Shown: piece after piece, positions 42,152 through 51,323 of the stretch
Position numbering within the stretch: position 1 is the stretch's first letter
How the letters are laid out: the number at the start of each line of letters is the position of its first letter
From: JBHFEI01 sp041928815
GTDB lineage: Bacteria; Pseudomonadota; Alphaproteobacteria; Rhizobiales; Rhizobiaceae
Assembly (NCBI RefSeq): GCF_041928815.1
Contig: NZ_JBHFEI010000009.1
Location: forward strand, 62,001 to 126,000
DNA length: 64,000 nt
Direction of reading: 5' to 3'
Translations under genes and position numbers: made by a program
Notes under the pieces: model-generated
Seen by the model: only the letters and a program-made list of their open reading frames with translations
Databases searched by the model: none
Told to the model about the DNA's origin: nothing

Positions 42152-42786
42152 GTCTCTTCACCCTGGAGCGCGACCGGCCCGCTGATCATCAGCTAGGGGC
42201 CGGGACAAAATAATCTAGTATTTTTATAGATTATTTTTCATCGTCGCGGATTGCACGGCATGGTTTGCCCAAATCCAACGTTCGACGCGACATCTTGTTC
42301 AAAATCAAAGGCGGCTGCGGATCCGCGTGCTCCGGGCGCGGGTGTCGGATCGCCCGATGCTGGCGGGGGAGCCGCACGGTCCGCCGCCCTGGAAGGGGAT
42401 CGGTCATGGCGTATGGTTCATGAATCGGGCAGGGACTTGAAACAGCTGGATTGGAGACACGAGACCGAAGAGATCGTTGCGAAACTGCGGCAGCTTGGCC
42501 TGTTGGCGGCGCAGGGAACCATGGTCCGGTCGACAGGTGTGACGGACGGTAGAGACCATCGGCGGCAGTCCGGATGCGACCGCCCGAAGGGCGACCGTGT
42601 CAAGCGACCGGGGGAACGGAATGCAGAGGATAGCCGCCACCCTCTCGACTGTTCCTGGCGCGATGCCCGACGCACACCCTGCACGATCCGCTCCGCTGGA
42701 CATCCCGCGCGGTCGGCCCGTGTCACCTGAACGGCGTCGAGCCGCCGTTTCGCGTCCCGTCGACACGCGCCGGCGCTGCGCCGCCG
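42152..42786. other. Gap with AT-rich inverted repeat upstream of the dodecin pair
   Basis: No convincing gene lies in these 635 bases; frames such as 42251-42730 plus lack a family match. AATAATCTA (42209-42217) and TAGATTATT (42227-42235) form a perfect 9-base inverted repeat with a 9-base spacer in an AT-rich patch, next to GCTGAT-C-ATCAGC at 42181-42193. These are candidate promoter/operator elements for the leftward small-gene pair. Confidence 0.45.
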
Positions 42787-43242
42787 TCAGGTCAGCCGCC
42801 AGGCGGAGGGGGGCGCGGCGAGGTCGCGAACGACATCCGGCAGCGCGCCCGCCACAATCTGCGCGAGGCTGACGCCATCGAGAACCCGGACGATGCCTGC
42901 CCGGTAGGCCACCCAGACATCGCGCAGTGCCGAGGCGGTCGCATTGTAGTCGAGCGCCTGCGGCGTCGTTCCCCGGATGAGCACCAGTTCCCCTTCCACG
43001 GCGCGGATGATCTCGCCGACCGAAATCGTCGCGGGCGAGCGCGCCAGCCAGTAACCGCCGTCCGCTCCCCTCTGGCTGTTGACGATCCCGTCACGCCTGA
43101 GGTCGGACAGGATGTTGACGAGGAAATTCAGCGGGATCGCCTGGGCGCGGGCGATCGCCTCGCATTTTTGCGGCTCCCCGCTGGATGCGGCGAGCTCGAT
43201 CATCGCCCGCACCGCATAGTCCGATTTCGCCGAGATGTGCAT
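42787..43242 (-). CDS. Rrf2-family transcriptional regulator
   Basis: The 151-residue protein has the Rrf2 winged helix: MHISAKSDYAVRAMIELA, FLVNILSDLRRDGIVNSQRGADGGYWLARSP and ISVGEIIRAVEGEL. Only one cysteine (about residue 27) is present, so the three-Cys FeS site of IscR/NsrR/RirA is missing; a CymR-like, cluster-free sensor is likelier. It is divergent from an RbsC-type permease with an exact inverted repeat in between, suggesting local control. Confidence 0.9.
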   Translation of the reverse strand: MHISAKSDYAVRAMIELAASSGEPQKCEAIARAQAIPLNFLVNILSDLRRDGIVNSQRGADGGYWLARSPATISVGEIIRAVEGELVLIRGTTPQALDYNATASALRDVWVAYRAGIVRVLDGVSLAQIVAGALPDVVRDLAAPPSAWRLT

Positions 43243-43267
43243 CGCTGGCCATTCCAATTCATCACTG

Positions 43268-43286
43268 ATCTTGTGTGTTTCAAGAT
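43268..43286. promoter_or_regulatory. Candidate Rrf2 operator between divergent genes
   Basis: ATCTTG (43268-43273) and CAAGAT (43281-43286) form a perfect inverted repeat with 7 bases between, 25 bases from the Rrf2 start and 26 bases from the permease start. Its central position makes it a good candidate for autoregulation and permease control. Confidence 0.55.
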
Positions 43287-43312
43287 AGGGCGTCAAAAGC
43301 CAGGAAGACACC

Positions 43313-44323
43313 ATGCCCGAACGATCCGCCGCCCTGCCGCCCGTCGCCCCGGTCGCCGCCGCGCCGCCGCTGGCGTTTCTCCAGCGCATGAAGCTCCTCG
43401 ACGTCCTCCCCGTCCTCGTTCTCGTCGGCCTCGTCGTCTTCTTCGCGACCCAGGCGGACTCCTTTCTCGGCAGCCGCAATCTTCTCGTCATCAGCGGTCA
43501 GGTCGGCATTCTGCTGCTCGTCTCGCTCGGGGCGACGCTGGTCATCGTCGCCGGCAGCATCGATCTGTCCGTCGGGTCGGTGATCCTCCTGACCGGCGCC
43601 ATCCTGTCGCGACTGATCGTCGCCGGCCACGAGTCGACCGTGCTGGTGCTTCTTGCCGCCATCGCCATCGTCGCCCTCGCAGGCCTCCTGAACGGCGCGA
43701 TCTTCACCTTCGGCCGGGTTCCCTCCTTCATCGCCACGCTTGGCACGCTCTCCTTCTTCAGCGGCCTCGGCCTCACCATCAATGGCGGCCGCTCGATCAA
43801 TTTCGATGCGCCCGGCGTGCTGGAGCTCGCGATCGGCCAGTGGATTCCGAACATCCAGAACAGCGCCATCATCGGCATCACTGCCTTTGTCGTCGTCTAC
43901 GGACTTGCCCGTTTCACCCGCTTCGGCCTCTATCTTTACGCCATCGGCGGCAATGAACGGGTGGTGGCGCTGTCCGGCGTGCCGCTCCGGCGCTACAAGA
44001 TCCTCGCCTTCGTGCTCTCCGGCATCACGGCGGCGCTGTCAGGACTGCTGATCACCGCGCAGCTGTCCTCGAGCGGTCCGTCGCTCGGCTCGACGTCGCT
44101 GCTCGACTCGCTCGCGGCAATCGTCATCGGCGGCACGGCGCTGTCGGGCGGCGTCGGCGGCGTTCACCGCACCTTCCTCGGCGTGCTGATCATCACCGTT
44201 CTCGTCAACGGGCTCAACCAGCTCGGCGTACAGGATTTCGCCCAGATCATGATCAAGGGTGCCGTCATCGTCATCGCCGCCATCTTCACCATGGCCTCCC
44301 AGCGCGGCCTGACGATCAAGTGA
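43313..44323 (+). CDS. RbsC/AraH-type sugar ABC transporter permease (orphan)
   Basis: The 336-residue protein has about eight to nine helices and the family blocks GSIDLSVGSVILLTGAI, GRVPSFIATLGTLSFFSGLGL and IVIGGTALSGGVGGVHRTFLGVL. It would move a monosaccharide or autoinducer-2-like ligand. No ATPase or binding-protein gene flanks it: upstream is the Rrf2 regulator and downstream a convergent carboxypeptidase. The partners must be elsewhere, or the operon was broken. Confidence 0.9.
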   Translation: MPERSAALPPVAPVAAAPPLAFLQRMKLLDVLPVLVLVGLVVFFATQADSFLGSRNLLVISGQVGILLLVSLGATLVIVAGSIDLSVGSVILLTGAILSRLIVAGHESTVLVLLAAIAIVALAGLLNGAIFTFGRVPSFIATLGTLSFFSGLGLTINGGRSINFDAPGVLELAIGQWIPNIQNSAIIGITAFVVVYGLARFTRFGLYLYAIGGNERVVALSGVPLRRYKILAFVLSGITAALSGLLITAQLSSSGPSLGSTSLLDSLAAIVIGGTALSGGVGGVHRTFLGVLIITVLVNGLNQLGVQDFAQIMIKGAVIVIAAIFTMASQRGLTIK

Positions 44324-44501
44324 CCCTGGAGCCCGTGGGGATCCGGGATTCCCGAGTTTCGGGGAATAGGATGCCCGCTCCGCATGGAACGTTTCATGCC
44401 GGCGGGCGCCAACCGGCGAAAATAGCCGCCACCGTCCGGGCAGGCGGACCCATCCGGGGCGAAGCGGTCGAAACAACCGGATGGCGCGGCCCGGCCGTGC
44501 C

Positions 44502-45560
44502 TCAAGACGGCCGTGGCGTCGGGACCGGCACGTCCGCCGCGCTGTCGTCGCGCCAGGTGCCGATCGCGTGGACCTCGGGCGCGAGCGCGTCGCGCAGGTA
44601 GGTCGGCTGGCCCGGCAGGCCCATCGGGTAGAGCGCGTCGCGGCGCGCCTCGTAGGCCGCGCTCTGGTCGGTGCAGAGCCGCAGGCGCATGTCCTCGGGC
44701 GGGCGATCGGCGCGGTTCGCAAGGCCTTCCACCAGGCCGGCGGCGGGCGGCAGGCGGCCCTCGAACGCCTCGGTCAGGTAAAGCGCCGAGCGCTCGTTGC
44801 GTTCCCGCTCCGTCGTCGCGCCGAGGATGACGACCATCACGCGCCGGCCGTTGCGCTCGGCGAGCGCGACGAGGTTGCGGCCGGAGGCGCAGAGGAAACC
44901 GGTCTTCATTCCGCTCGTGCCGGCAAAGCGCGTCAGGAGCAGGTTGTTCGAGCGGATCTCCTTGCCGTCGATCGTGACCGCCGTCGCCCGGAAGAAACGG
45001 CGGTGCTCCGCGAACATCCGGTCGATCGCCAGGCCGAGCAGCGCCAGATCGCGCGCCGTCGTCCGCGTCTCCCGGTTAAAGAGGCCGTTCGGATTGGCGA
45101 AATGCGTGCCGGTGAGGCCGAGGCGTTCGGCGGCCGCGTTCATTCGCCGGACGAAGGAGGCCTCGTCGCCGGCGACCGTTTCGGCGAGCGCCACGGCGAC
45201 GTCGTTGGCCGAGGCGACGATCATGGCGTAGAGCGCGTCCTCCATCGTCATCGCCCGCCCGACCGCTAGGCCGGAGTCGGTGAAGGCCTGCCGCACCGCG
45301 TTGCGCGTCATGGTGACCGGCGTCGACAGCGTCACGCTGCCGGCCCGCAGCGCCTCGAAGGCGACGAAGGCCGACATCAGCTTGGCCGTCGAGGCCGGAT
45401 ACCAGGGCAGGCCGGCCTCCTCCTCGTAGAGCACCCGGTGGCTGTCGGCATCGACGACGAGCACCGGCGTCGCCGCGGCGGGCGCCGTGGCGGCGAGAAG
45501 AAGAAGGACCGCCGAAAGCCCTCGTCGAAGGCGTCGTCCCGTGCCGTGCGCAGTGATCAT
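44502..45560 (-). CDS. D-alanyl-D-alanine carboxypeptidase (penicillin-binding protein 5/6 type)
   Basis: This periplasmic enzyme trims the terminal D-alanine of peptidoglycan stem peptides. The 352-residue protein has a signal peptide (about residues 1-30), the catalytic motif PASTAKLM (Ser57, Lys60), ASANDVAVALAE as the second motif and SGMKTGF as the KTG motif. ATG 45560 follows GGGAG. The C-terminal about 90 residues are not clearly a PBP5 beta-domain and end in a Pro/Thr tail. It is next to, and transcribed in the same direction as, the RpiR regulator. Confidence 0.92.
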   Translation of the reverse strand: MITAHGTGRRLRRGLSAVLLLLAATAPAAATPVLVVDADSHRVLYEEEAGLPWYPASTAKLMSAFVAFEALRAGSVTLSTPVTMTRNAVRQAFTDSGLAVGRAMTMEDALYAMIVASANDVAVALAETVAGDEASFVRRMNAAAERLGLTGTHFANPNGLFNRETRTTARDLALLGLAIDRMFAEHRRFFRATAVTIDGKEIRSNNLLLTRFAGTSGMKTGFLCASGRNLVALAERNGRRVMVVILGATTERERNERSALYLTEAFEGRLPPAAGLVEGLANRADRPPEDMRLRLCTDQSAAYEARRDALYPMGLPGQPTYLRDALAPEVHAIGTWRDDSAADVPVPTPRPS

Positions 45561-45699
45561 GGGCCGTCTCCCAGGGGATGAGGCCCTCTCCATGCCATGG
45601 GCCGCGGCCGCAAGACAAGCCGCGACGGGCCGGTCCGGCAGCAAAGTGATCGGGCGACCGGCCGCCCCTCGCCCGCCCGTCGAGAAAAAATTGCAGCCG

Positions 45700-46566
45700 T
45701 CAGGCCCGCTCGCCGCGCAGATCCTCCTCGATCCGTGACACATTCTGCATCATGCGCGCATCGCCGAAGGCGAGGCAGTGGAACAGCACCTCGTTGAACA
45801 TGATCTCCAGCGCCCGCGTCATCACCGCGTCCGCGCCGAACAGGTTGATGCCGGGCGGCGTGATGATCGGGATGTCGACGATCTCCTCGAGCGCGGAACC
45901 GGGCACGCCGAGAATGGCGGCGATCGTGGCGCCGCGCGCCCTGGCGATCGTCGCCGCATGCACGGTCTGGCGCGTGCGGCCGGAATAGGAGATGGCGATG
46001 GCGAGGTCGCCCGGCTCCATCAGAGAGGCCCCGGCGATCTGGTTGTGGTGGTCGTCGGAAAAGCTGATGCGGATGCCGAGCCGCATCAGCCGCTGGTGCA
46101 TGTCGAGCGCCACCACGGCGGACGCGCCGACGCCGAAGACCTGGATGGACTTGGCCTCGCGGATGGCCATGACCAGCCGGTCGAGCTCGCTCGAATGGGA
46201 CAGGAGATCGGCGAAGCGCAGCGCCCGCACCGAGGCGCTGTGGAACACCTTGTAGGCGATCTCGGAAAAACTGTCGGAATGGGCGATCGTCCCGGACACG
46301 CTGCCGGCCGAGACCGGGCCCTGCATGCTGCGGCTTTCCTGCAAAAGCGCCCGGCGCAGCTCCTTCAGCCCCCCATAGCCGAGCCGCCGGCACAGCCGGT
46401 CGACGGTGGAGCGGCTCGTGCCGGTCTTCTCCGCGATCGCCGAGGAGGGAAGGCCGGCGACGTCATATTCGGCGATCGACAGCAACAGCTCGATCACCCG
46501 CTTCTCCGCCGCCGAAAAACTCATGCGCGAGACGCGATGCAGCAGGGAATCGCCGGTTTCGGCCAT
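45700..46566 (-). CDS. RpiR/MurR-family transcriptional regulator with SIS domain
   Basis: The 288-residue protein has an N-terminal RpiR helix-turn-helix (SSAIAEKTGTSRSTVDRLCRRLGY, about 50-73) and a C-terminal sugar-isomerase (SIS) domain with VFGVGASAVVALDM and AISYSGRTRQTVHAA that senses a phosphosugar. ATG 46566 follows CAGGAGG. It is divergent from the sugar transport operon starting at 46706 and most likely represses it from the palindromes in the spacer. Confidence 0.93.
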   Translation of the reverse strand: MAETGDSLLHRVSRMSFSAAEKRVIELLLSIAEYDVAGLPSSAIAEKTGTSRSTVDRLCRRLGYGGLKELRRALLQESRSMQGPVSAGSVSGTIAHSDSFSEIAYKVFHSASVRALRFADLLSHSSELDRLVMAIREAKSIQVFGVGASAVVALDMHQRLMRLGIRISFSDDHHNQIAGASLMEPGDLAIAISYSGRTRQTVHAATIARARGATIAAILGVPGSALEEIVDIPIITPPGINLFGADAVMTRALEIMFNEVLFHCLAFGDARMMQNVSRIEEDLRGERA

Positions 46567-46586
46567 GAAAACCTCCTGAAAATGAA

Positions 46587-46631
46587 GCAATTTGCGTCAT
46601 GAATTGCATAAAAAAATGTTTTGCGAAACAT
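46587..46631. promoter_or_regulatory. Candidate RpiR operators between regulator and sugar operon
   Basis: Two exact dyads lie in an AT-rich spacer: GCAATT-N9-AATTGC (46587-46607) and ATGTTT-TGCG-AAACAT (46616-46631). The first is 21 bases from the regulator start. These fit the AT-rich palindromes bound by RpiR-family proteins. Confidence 0.6.
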
Positions 46632-46705
46632 AAATTGTCATGTACCGATACGACCCTGTTCAAAGGGCGCTCGGGAGCGCGTCCGGTTTCAAACGGAGGA
46701 AGCAC

Positions 46706-47971
46706 ATGAATTTCGCGAAGAAAAGCGCGTGGATCGCGGCCCTTTCGGCCGCCACCATGCTGGCGACCGGCGGCGTCGCCTCGGCCGTCGAGCTGACGTT
46801 CTGGCACCACACCTATCCGCCGGCGCGCGACTTCATCGAGAAGAAGGCGGCCGAGTTCACCGCCCGGCATCCCGACATCACCATCAAGCTGCATGACGAT
46901 CCGCATGGCGACTACGAGGTCAAGCTGCTCGCCGCGATCGCCGCCGGCAACGCCCCCGACATCGTCAACGTGCTCGACTACCTCTTCCCGCAATATGCCG
47001 GCCGCGGCATCCTCGCCGAAGTCGACAACGCCGCCTTCGGCGTCGCCTCGGCGGCCGAGCTCGAGGCGCTCTACCAGCCGCAGGCGCTGTCGGGTCTGAC
47101 CATCGACGGCAAGGTCTACGGCGTGCCGGAGGAGTTCAACACGCTGGCGCTCTTCATCAACAAGGCGCATTTCAAGGAGATCGGCCTCGATGCCGAGGAC
47201 CAGGCGACCTGGCCGAAGACCTGGAACGACCTGATCGACGTCTCGACGAAGCTGACCAAGGAGGACGGTTCGCGCCTCGGCTTCAACTGGGTCTGGAACC
47301 TCGATCCCTACTGGTATGCCCAGCAATACTGGCCGATCCTGCAGCAATATGGCTGCGACGTCGTCGATGCCGCCGGCAAGGCGACGATCAATTCGGACGC
47401 CTGCGTCAAGGCCTTCACGGAGACGTGGCAAGTGCTGATCGACAAGAAGATCGGCGGCCCGACCCTTGCGACGGTCAACCCGGTCAACGCGCTGCAGGAT
47501 TTCAGCGAGGGGCGCCAGTCGATGGCGATCGCCGGCATCTGGGCGCCGCCGCTCTATTCCGAGGAGGTCAAGGCGCAATATGTGGTGGCGCCGCTGCCGC
47601 AGCTCGATCCCGCCAATCCGAAGACGCTGTTGAACTCCTATGCGCTCGCGGTGACCGCCGGCTCGAAGCACAAGAAGGAAGCCTTCGAATTCGTCAGCTT
47701 CCTCACCTCCGACAGCGCCGGCTATCTGGCCGCGACCGGCTACGTCACCGGCCGCAAGGGCTGGAACGAGTCGGAAACGGCGAAGAACACCAAGGGCGCC
47801 CAGATCTTCGCCGAGGGCCAGAAGCACGGCTCCTTCGTCTGGCGCTCCAAGACCTGGACGCAGGAAGGCAACGCCATCAAGGCGGCGATCGAGCAGTTCG
47901 CCCAAGGCGTTCCGGTCAAGGAGGCGCTCGACCAGGCGGCGGCCGACATCGACAGCGTGCGCCAGAAATAG
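46706..47971 (+). CDS. Sugar ABC transporter substrate-binding protein (family 1, UgpB/MalE type)
   Basis: The 421-residue protein has a signal peptide (about residues 1-27, GVASA before VELTFW) and a family 1 fold: LTFWHHTYPPARDFIEKKAAEF, GDYEVKLLAAIAAGNAPDIVNV and a YGVPEEFNTLALFINK hinge. Several tryptophans (WVWNLDPYWYAQQYW) suggest sugar stacking. AGGAAG precedes the ATG. It heads a six-gene operon and probably delivers an oligo- or amino sugar; the ligand is unknown. Confidence 0.93.
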   Translation: MNFAKKSAWIAALSAATMLATGGVASAVELTFWHHTYPPARDFIEKKAAEFTARHPDITIKLHDDPHGDYEVKLLAAIAAGNAPDIVNVLDYLFPQYAGRGILAEVDNAAFGVASAAELEALYQPQALSGLTIDGKVYGVPEEFNTLALFINKAHFKEIGLDAEDQATWPKTWNDLIDVSTKLTKEDGSRLGFNWVWNLDPYWYAQQYWPILQQYGCDVVDAAGKATINSDACVKAFTETWQVLIDKKIGGPTLATVNPVNALQDFSEGRQSMAIAGIWAPPLYSEEVKAQYVVAPLPQLDPANPKTLLNSYALAVTAGSKHKKEAFEFVSFLTSDSAGYLAATGYVTGRKGWNESETAKNTKGAQIFAEGQKHGSFVWRSKTWTQEGNAIKAAIEQFAQGVPVKEALDQAAADIDSVRQK

Positions 47972-47982
47972 GCGGACGGGGC

Positions 47983-48867
47983 ATGGGGATCGGACGGGGC
48001 GGCTTCGGCCGGCATCATCGGGCTTTGTGGGGGGCGATCTTCGCGCTCCCCGCGCTCGCCTATATCCTGCTGTTCCAGCTCTATCCGATCCTCTTTTCCT
48101 TCTATATCAGCCTGCACGACTACGACCTGCTCTCCGATCCCGTCTTCGTCGGGTTCAAGCATTTCGCGGCCCTTCCCCAGGACCGGGCCTTCGTCTCCTC
48201 GCTCTGGATCACCGTCGCCTATGTGGTCTACACCGTGGTGCCGGTGCTCGGCCTGTCCTTCCTGCTCGCCTGGGCGCTGACCCAGGTGCGGACCTCGCGC
48301 GCACTCTGGCGCACGCTCCTCTTCGTCCCCTCGGTGCTGCCGATCGTCACGGTGGCGCTGGTGTGGAAGCTGATCTTCAACGTCAACGGCCCGCTGAACG
48401 ACGCGGTCGCCTTTCTCGGCGGCTCGCGGATCCCCTGGCTGAACAGCAGCGGCTACGCGCCGCTGGCGCTCGTCATCATGAGTTGGTGGCATGCGGCGAG
48501 CTACTACATGATCATCTTCCTCGCCGGCTTCCTCGCCATCCCGCGCGACCATTACGAGGCGGCGGCGATCGACGGGGCGCAGGGCCTCCAGGTGCTCCGG
48601 CACATCACGCTGCCGGCGATGCAGCCGACGATCGCGCTCGCCGTGGTGCTTGCCACCGTCAACGGGCTGAAGACCTTCGCCTTCCAGCAGATCGTCACCG
48701 ATGGCGGGCCGGCCAATTCGACGCAGATCCTGACGCTGTTGATCTACAAGACCTCCTTCAGCTATCTCGACATGGGACGGGCGAGCGCCTATTCCGTCGT
48801 GCTGTTCGGCGGCATCCTGCTGATCAGCCTGGTGCAGATCTGGTTCCTGAGGGAGCGCAATGTCTAA
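47983..48867 (+). CDS. Sugar ABC transporter permease (MalF/UgpA type)
   Basis: The 294-residue protein has six helices and the EAAAIDGAQGLQVLRHITLPAMQPTIA docking loop. It begins 11 bases after the binding protein and overlaps the next permease by 8 bases. It forms the heterodimeric channel with the downstream protein. Confidence 0.93.
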   Translation: MGIGRGGFGRHHRALWGAIFALPALAYILLFQLYPILFSFYISLHDYDLLSDPVFVGFKHFAALPQDRAFVSSLWITVAYVVYTVVPVLGLSFLLAWALTQVRTSRALWRTLLFVPSVLPIVTVALVWKLIFNVNGPLNDAVAFLGGSRIPWLNSSGYAPLALVIMSWWHAASYYMIIFLAGFLAIPRDHYEAAAIDGAQGLQVLRHITLPAMQPTIALAVVLATVNGLKTFAFQQIVTDGGPANSTQILTLLIYKTSFSYLDMGRASAYSVVLFGGILLISLVQIWFLRERNV

Positions 48868-49675
48868 CGCCGCCCACCGGATCGCCGCGCTCGCCATCCT
48901 CGCCGTCGCCGTCGCGCTGACGCTCTACCCGGTCGCCTGGATGCTGTCGGCCTCGCTGAAGCAGAGCCGCGAGATCTTCTCCACCTCGCTCTTTTCCCTC
49001 GGCACCGCAGGCTTCAAAAACTACCTCTCCGCCTTCGGCCAGCGGCCCTTCTTCCTCTATCTGTTCAATTCCGTGCTCGCCTCGGGCATCTCCGTCCTCC
49101 TGACGCTGGTGCTGAGCGCGCTCGCCGGCTACGGCTTCGCGAAATTCCCGCACCGGCTGGCGCCGCTCTTCTGGATCGTCGTGCTCGTTTCCGTCATGAT
49201 CCCGCTGGAGGCGATCGTCATCCCGCTCTTCCTCGAGGTGCATGCCTTCGGCTGGACCAACACCTATGCCGGGCTGATCCTGCCGACGGCCTTCAACGTG
49301 GTCGGCATCTTCATCTTCCGCCAGGCGATGGTCTCGATCCCGGATGCCTATATCGAGGCGGCGCGCATCGACGGCGCCGGCGAGCTGCGCATCCTTCTCT
49401 CGGTGATCCTGCCGATGGTGCTGCCGACCGCCGGCGTCGTCGCGATCCTCACCTTCAACCTCACCTGGAACAGCTATCTCTGGCCGCTGATCGTCGCCTC
49501 CGACGACAGCCTGCGCACGCTGCCGCTCGGCATGGCCGCCTTCCAGGCCGGCTTCAACACCCAGTATGGCGAGGTGATGGCCGTGTCCGTCTTCGGCGCG
49601 CTGCCGACGGCGATCTTCTTCCTCTGCCTGCAGCGCTATTTCGTCGAAGGCGCCGTCGCCTCGGGGGTCAAATGA
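48860..49675 (+). CDS. Sugar ABC transporter permease (MalG/UgpE type)
   Basis: The 271-residue protein has six helices and the EAARIDGAGELRILLSVILPMVLP docking loop, ending with the usual ...QRYFVEGAVASGVK C-terminus of the MalG group. It overlaps both neighbours, with four bases shared with the ROK gene. No ABC ATPase gene follows, so a shared ATPase encoded elsewhere must power it. Confidence 0.93.
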   Translation: MSNAAHRIAALAILAVAVALTLYPVAWMLSASLKQSREIFSTSLFSLGTAGFKNYLSAFGQRPFFLYLFNSVLASGISVLLTLVLSALAGYGFAKFPHRLAPLFWIVVLVSVMIPLEAIVIPLFLEVHAFGWTNTYAGLILPTAFNVVGIFIFRQAMVSIPDAYIEAARIDGAGELRILLSVILPMVLPTAGVVAILTFNLTWNSYLWPLIVASDDSLRTLPLGMAAFQAGFNTQYGEVMAVSVFGALPTAIFFLCLQRYFVEGAVASGVK

Positions 49676-50472
49676 GATACGCGGTCGATCTCGGCGGAAC
49701 CCATGTGCGCGTCGCCACCGCAGAGAACGGCTGCGACTTTCGCCACGAGCACCGCTCGCGCCGCCCCGCCGGCATGACGCCCGGCGATTTCGTCACGCTG
49801 CTGTCCGGCCTCGCCGACGCATGGGGAACTGGCATGCCCCGCTCGATCGGCGTCTCCGCCGCCGCCGTGGTCGGCGAGGGCGGGCTGCTGCTTGCCGCCG
49901 AGAACCTCGGCTGGAAGGACGTGCCGCTCGGGCGCCTGCTCAAGGACGCCTTCGCCTGCCCGGTCACCGTCGAGACCGACGTCGTCTGCGGCGCCACGTT
50001 CGAGGCGACGGCCGGCGCGGCGAAGGGGGCCGGATCGGCGCTCTATCTCGGTATCGGCACCGGCATCGGCCACGCCTTCATCCTGAACGGCCGCGTCTGG
50101 CGCGGGTCGCGGCGCGGCGCCAACGCCTTCGGCCATCTGGTGGTCGAACCCGACGGCGAGGCCTGCTACTGCGGCCATCGCGGCTGCCTCTGCACCGTCG
50201 CCTCCGGACGGGCGCAGGCGGGAAAGCCCGCCGATGCCCGGCCGCTCGAAATGCTGGCGCTCGCCGTCGGCAACGCCGTCACGCTCATCGAGCCGGAATG
50301 CATCATCCTCTCCGGCGGCGCGCTGAACCAGCCCTGGTTCGACCTCGTCGCGCTCGCCGATCTCGTTTCGTCCTTTTCCTATCCCGCGGCCCGCAAGCCG
50401 CGCTTCGTCCGCTCCAAGGCGGCCGAGCCGAACCTTTGCGGCGCCCTCATCCTCTCGCTGGAGACATCATGA
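49672..50472 (+). CDS. ROK-family sugar kinase
   Basis: The 266-residue protein has the phosphate-binding start YAVDLGGTHVRVA, LYLGIGTGIGHAFILNG, and the ROK zinc motif ACYCGHRGCLCTVASG (three conserved Cys plus His). It probably phosphorylates the imported sugar at C6 in the cytoplasm. It is coupled to the permease by ATGA and to the aldolase by a four-base overlap. Shorter than typical ROK kinases (about 300), with a reduced C-terminal end. Confidence 0.9.
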   Translation: MRYAVDLGGTHVRVATAENGCDFRHEHRSRRPAGMTPGDFVTLLSGLADAWGTGMPRSIGVSAAAVVGEGGLLLAAENLGWKDVPLGRLLKDAFACPVTVETDVVCGATFEATAGAAKGAGSALYLGIGTGIGHAFILNGRVWRGSRRGANAFGHLVVEPDGEACYCGHRGCLCTVASGRAQAGKPADARPLEMLALAVGNAVTLIEPECIILSGGALNQPWFDLVALADLVSSFSYPAARKPRFVRSKAAEPNLCGALILSLETS

Positions 50473-51314
50473 TCAGAGAAAGCGCCACCCACTGGATCGG
50501 CAGGGCCTATCGCGAAGGCTGGGCGATCGGCATGTTCAACGCCCATCACCTGGAGGCCGTGCAGGCGATCGCGTCCGCCGCCGAAAGGGCGAAGGCGCCG
50601 CTGATGCTGAGCACGACGATGGGTGGCATCCGGCATGTCGGCCTCGACTATTTCGTCGCCATGGCCGAGGTGGCGCGCCGGCGCGTCGCCGTGCCGCTGA
50701 TCCTGCATCTCGACCACGGCGCCGACTACGACACCGTCGCCATGTGCATCGAGGCCGGCTTCGATTCCGTCATGATCGATGCGTCGAGCGCCTCCTACGA
50801 CGAGAATGTCGCGCTGGTCAGCAAGGTGGTCAAGCTGGCCCGTCGCCACGGCGTCGGCGTCGAGGCGCAGATCGGCGAGACGCTGGCCGAGGAAGGCGAC
50901 GCGGTCGTCGAGCGCAAGACGACGGTCGAGGAAGCGGTCGCCTTCGTCCGCGACACCGGCGTCGACTACCTCGCCGTTTCGATCGGCAACACGCCGGGCG
51001 TGCTCGGCAGCGGTGCCGCGATCGACGTGCCGCTGGTCGAGGCCCTGTCGGCGGCGCTGGAGATGCCGCTCGTCCTGCATGGCGGTACCAGCGTGCCGGC
51101 CGAGACGGTGGCGGCGGTGATCAAGGCGGGCATCGCCAAGGTCAATATCGACGCGGCGGTCAAGGGCGGCTTCCGCGAGGCCTTCATCAAGGCCTACGGC
51201 GTCGCCGATCCCGTCGTCGACACCCGCGCCCCCCTTGCCGAGGCGCGCAGGCTCGCCGAAGCGGCCGTCGATCACCGCCTGAGACTGTTCGGCGCGGACG
51301 GACGCGCGGAGTAA
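50469..51314 (+). CDS. Class II fructose/tagatose-bisphosphate aldolase family protein
   Basis: The 281-residue protein has the zinc-aldolase layout: NAHHLEAVQAI start, ILHLDHGADYD with catalytic Asp82 and zinc His83, EAQIGETLAEEGD, and the C-terminal VLHGGTSVPAE and INIDAAVK-like phosphate site. It would split a ketose bisphosphate into two trioses. Its place after a ROK kinase and before a P-loop kinase suggests a pathway of two phosphorylations then cleavage, as in tagatose or similar sugar catabolism. The exact substrate is unknown. Confidence 0.9.
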   Translation: MIRESATHWIGRAYREGWAIGMFNAHHLEAVQAIASAAERAKAPLMLSTTMGGIRHVGLDYFVAMAEVARRRVAVPLILHLDHGADYDTVAMCIEAGFDSVMIDASSASYDENVALVSKVVKLARRHGVGVEAQIGETLAEEGDAVVERKTTVEEAVAFVRDTGVDYLAVSIGNTPGVLGSGAAIDVPLVEALSAALEMPLVLHGGTSVPAETVAAVIKAGIAKVNIDAAVKGGFREAFIKAYGVADPVVDTRAPLAEARRLAEAAVDHRLRLFGADGRAE

Positions 51315-51323
51315 GGATCGTCC

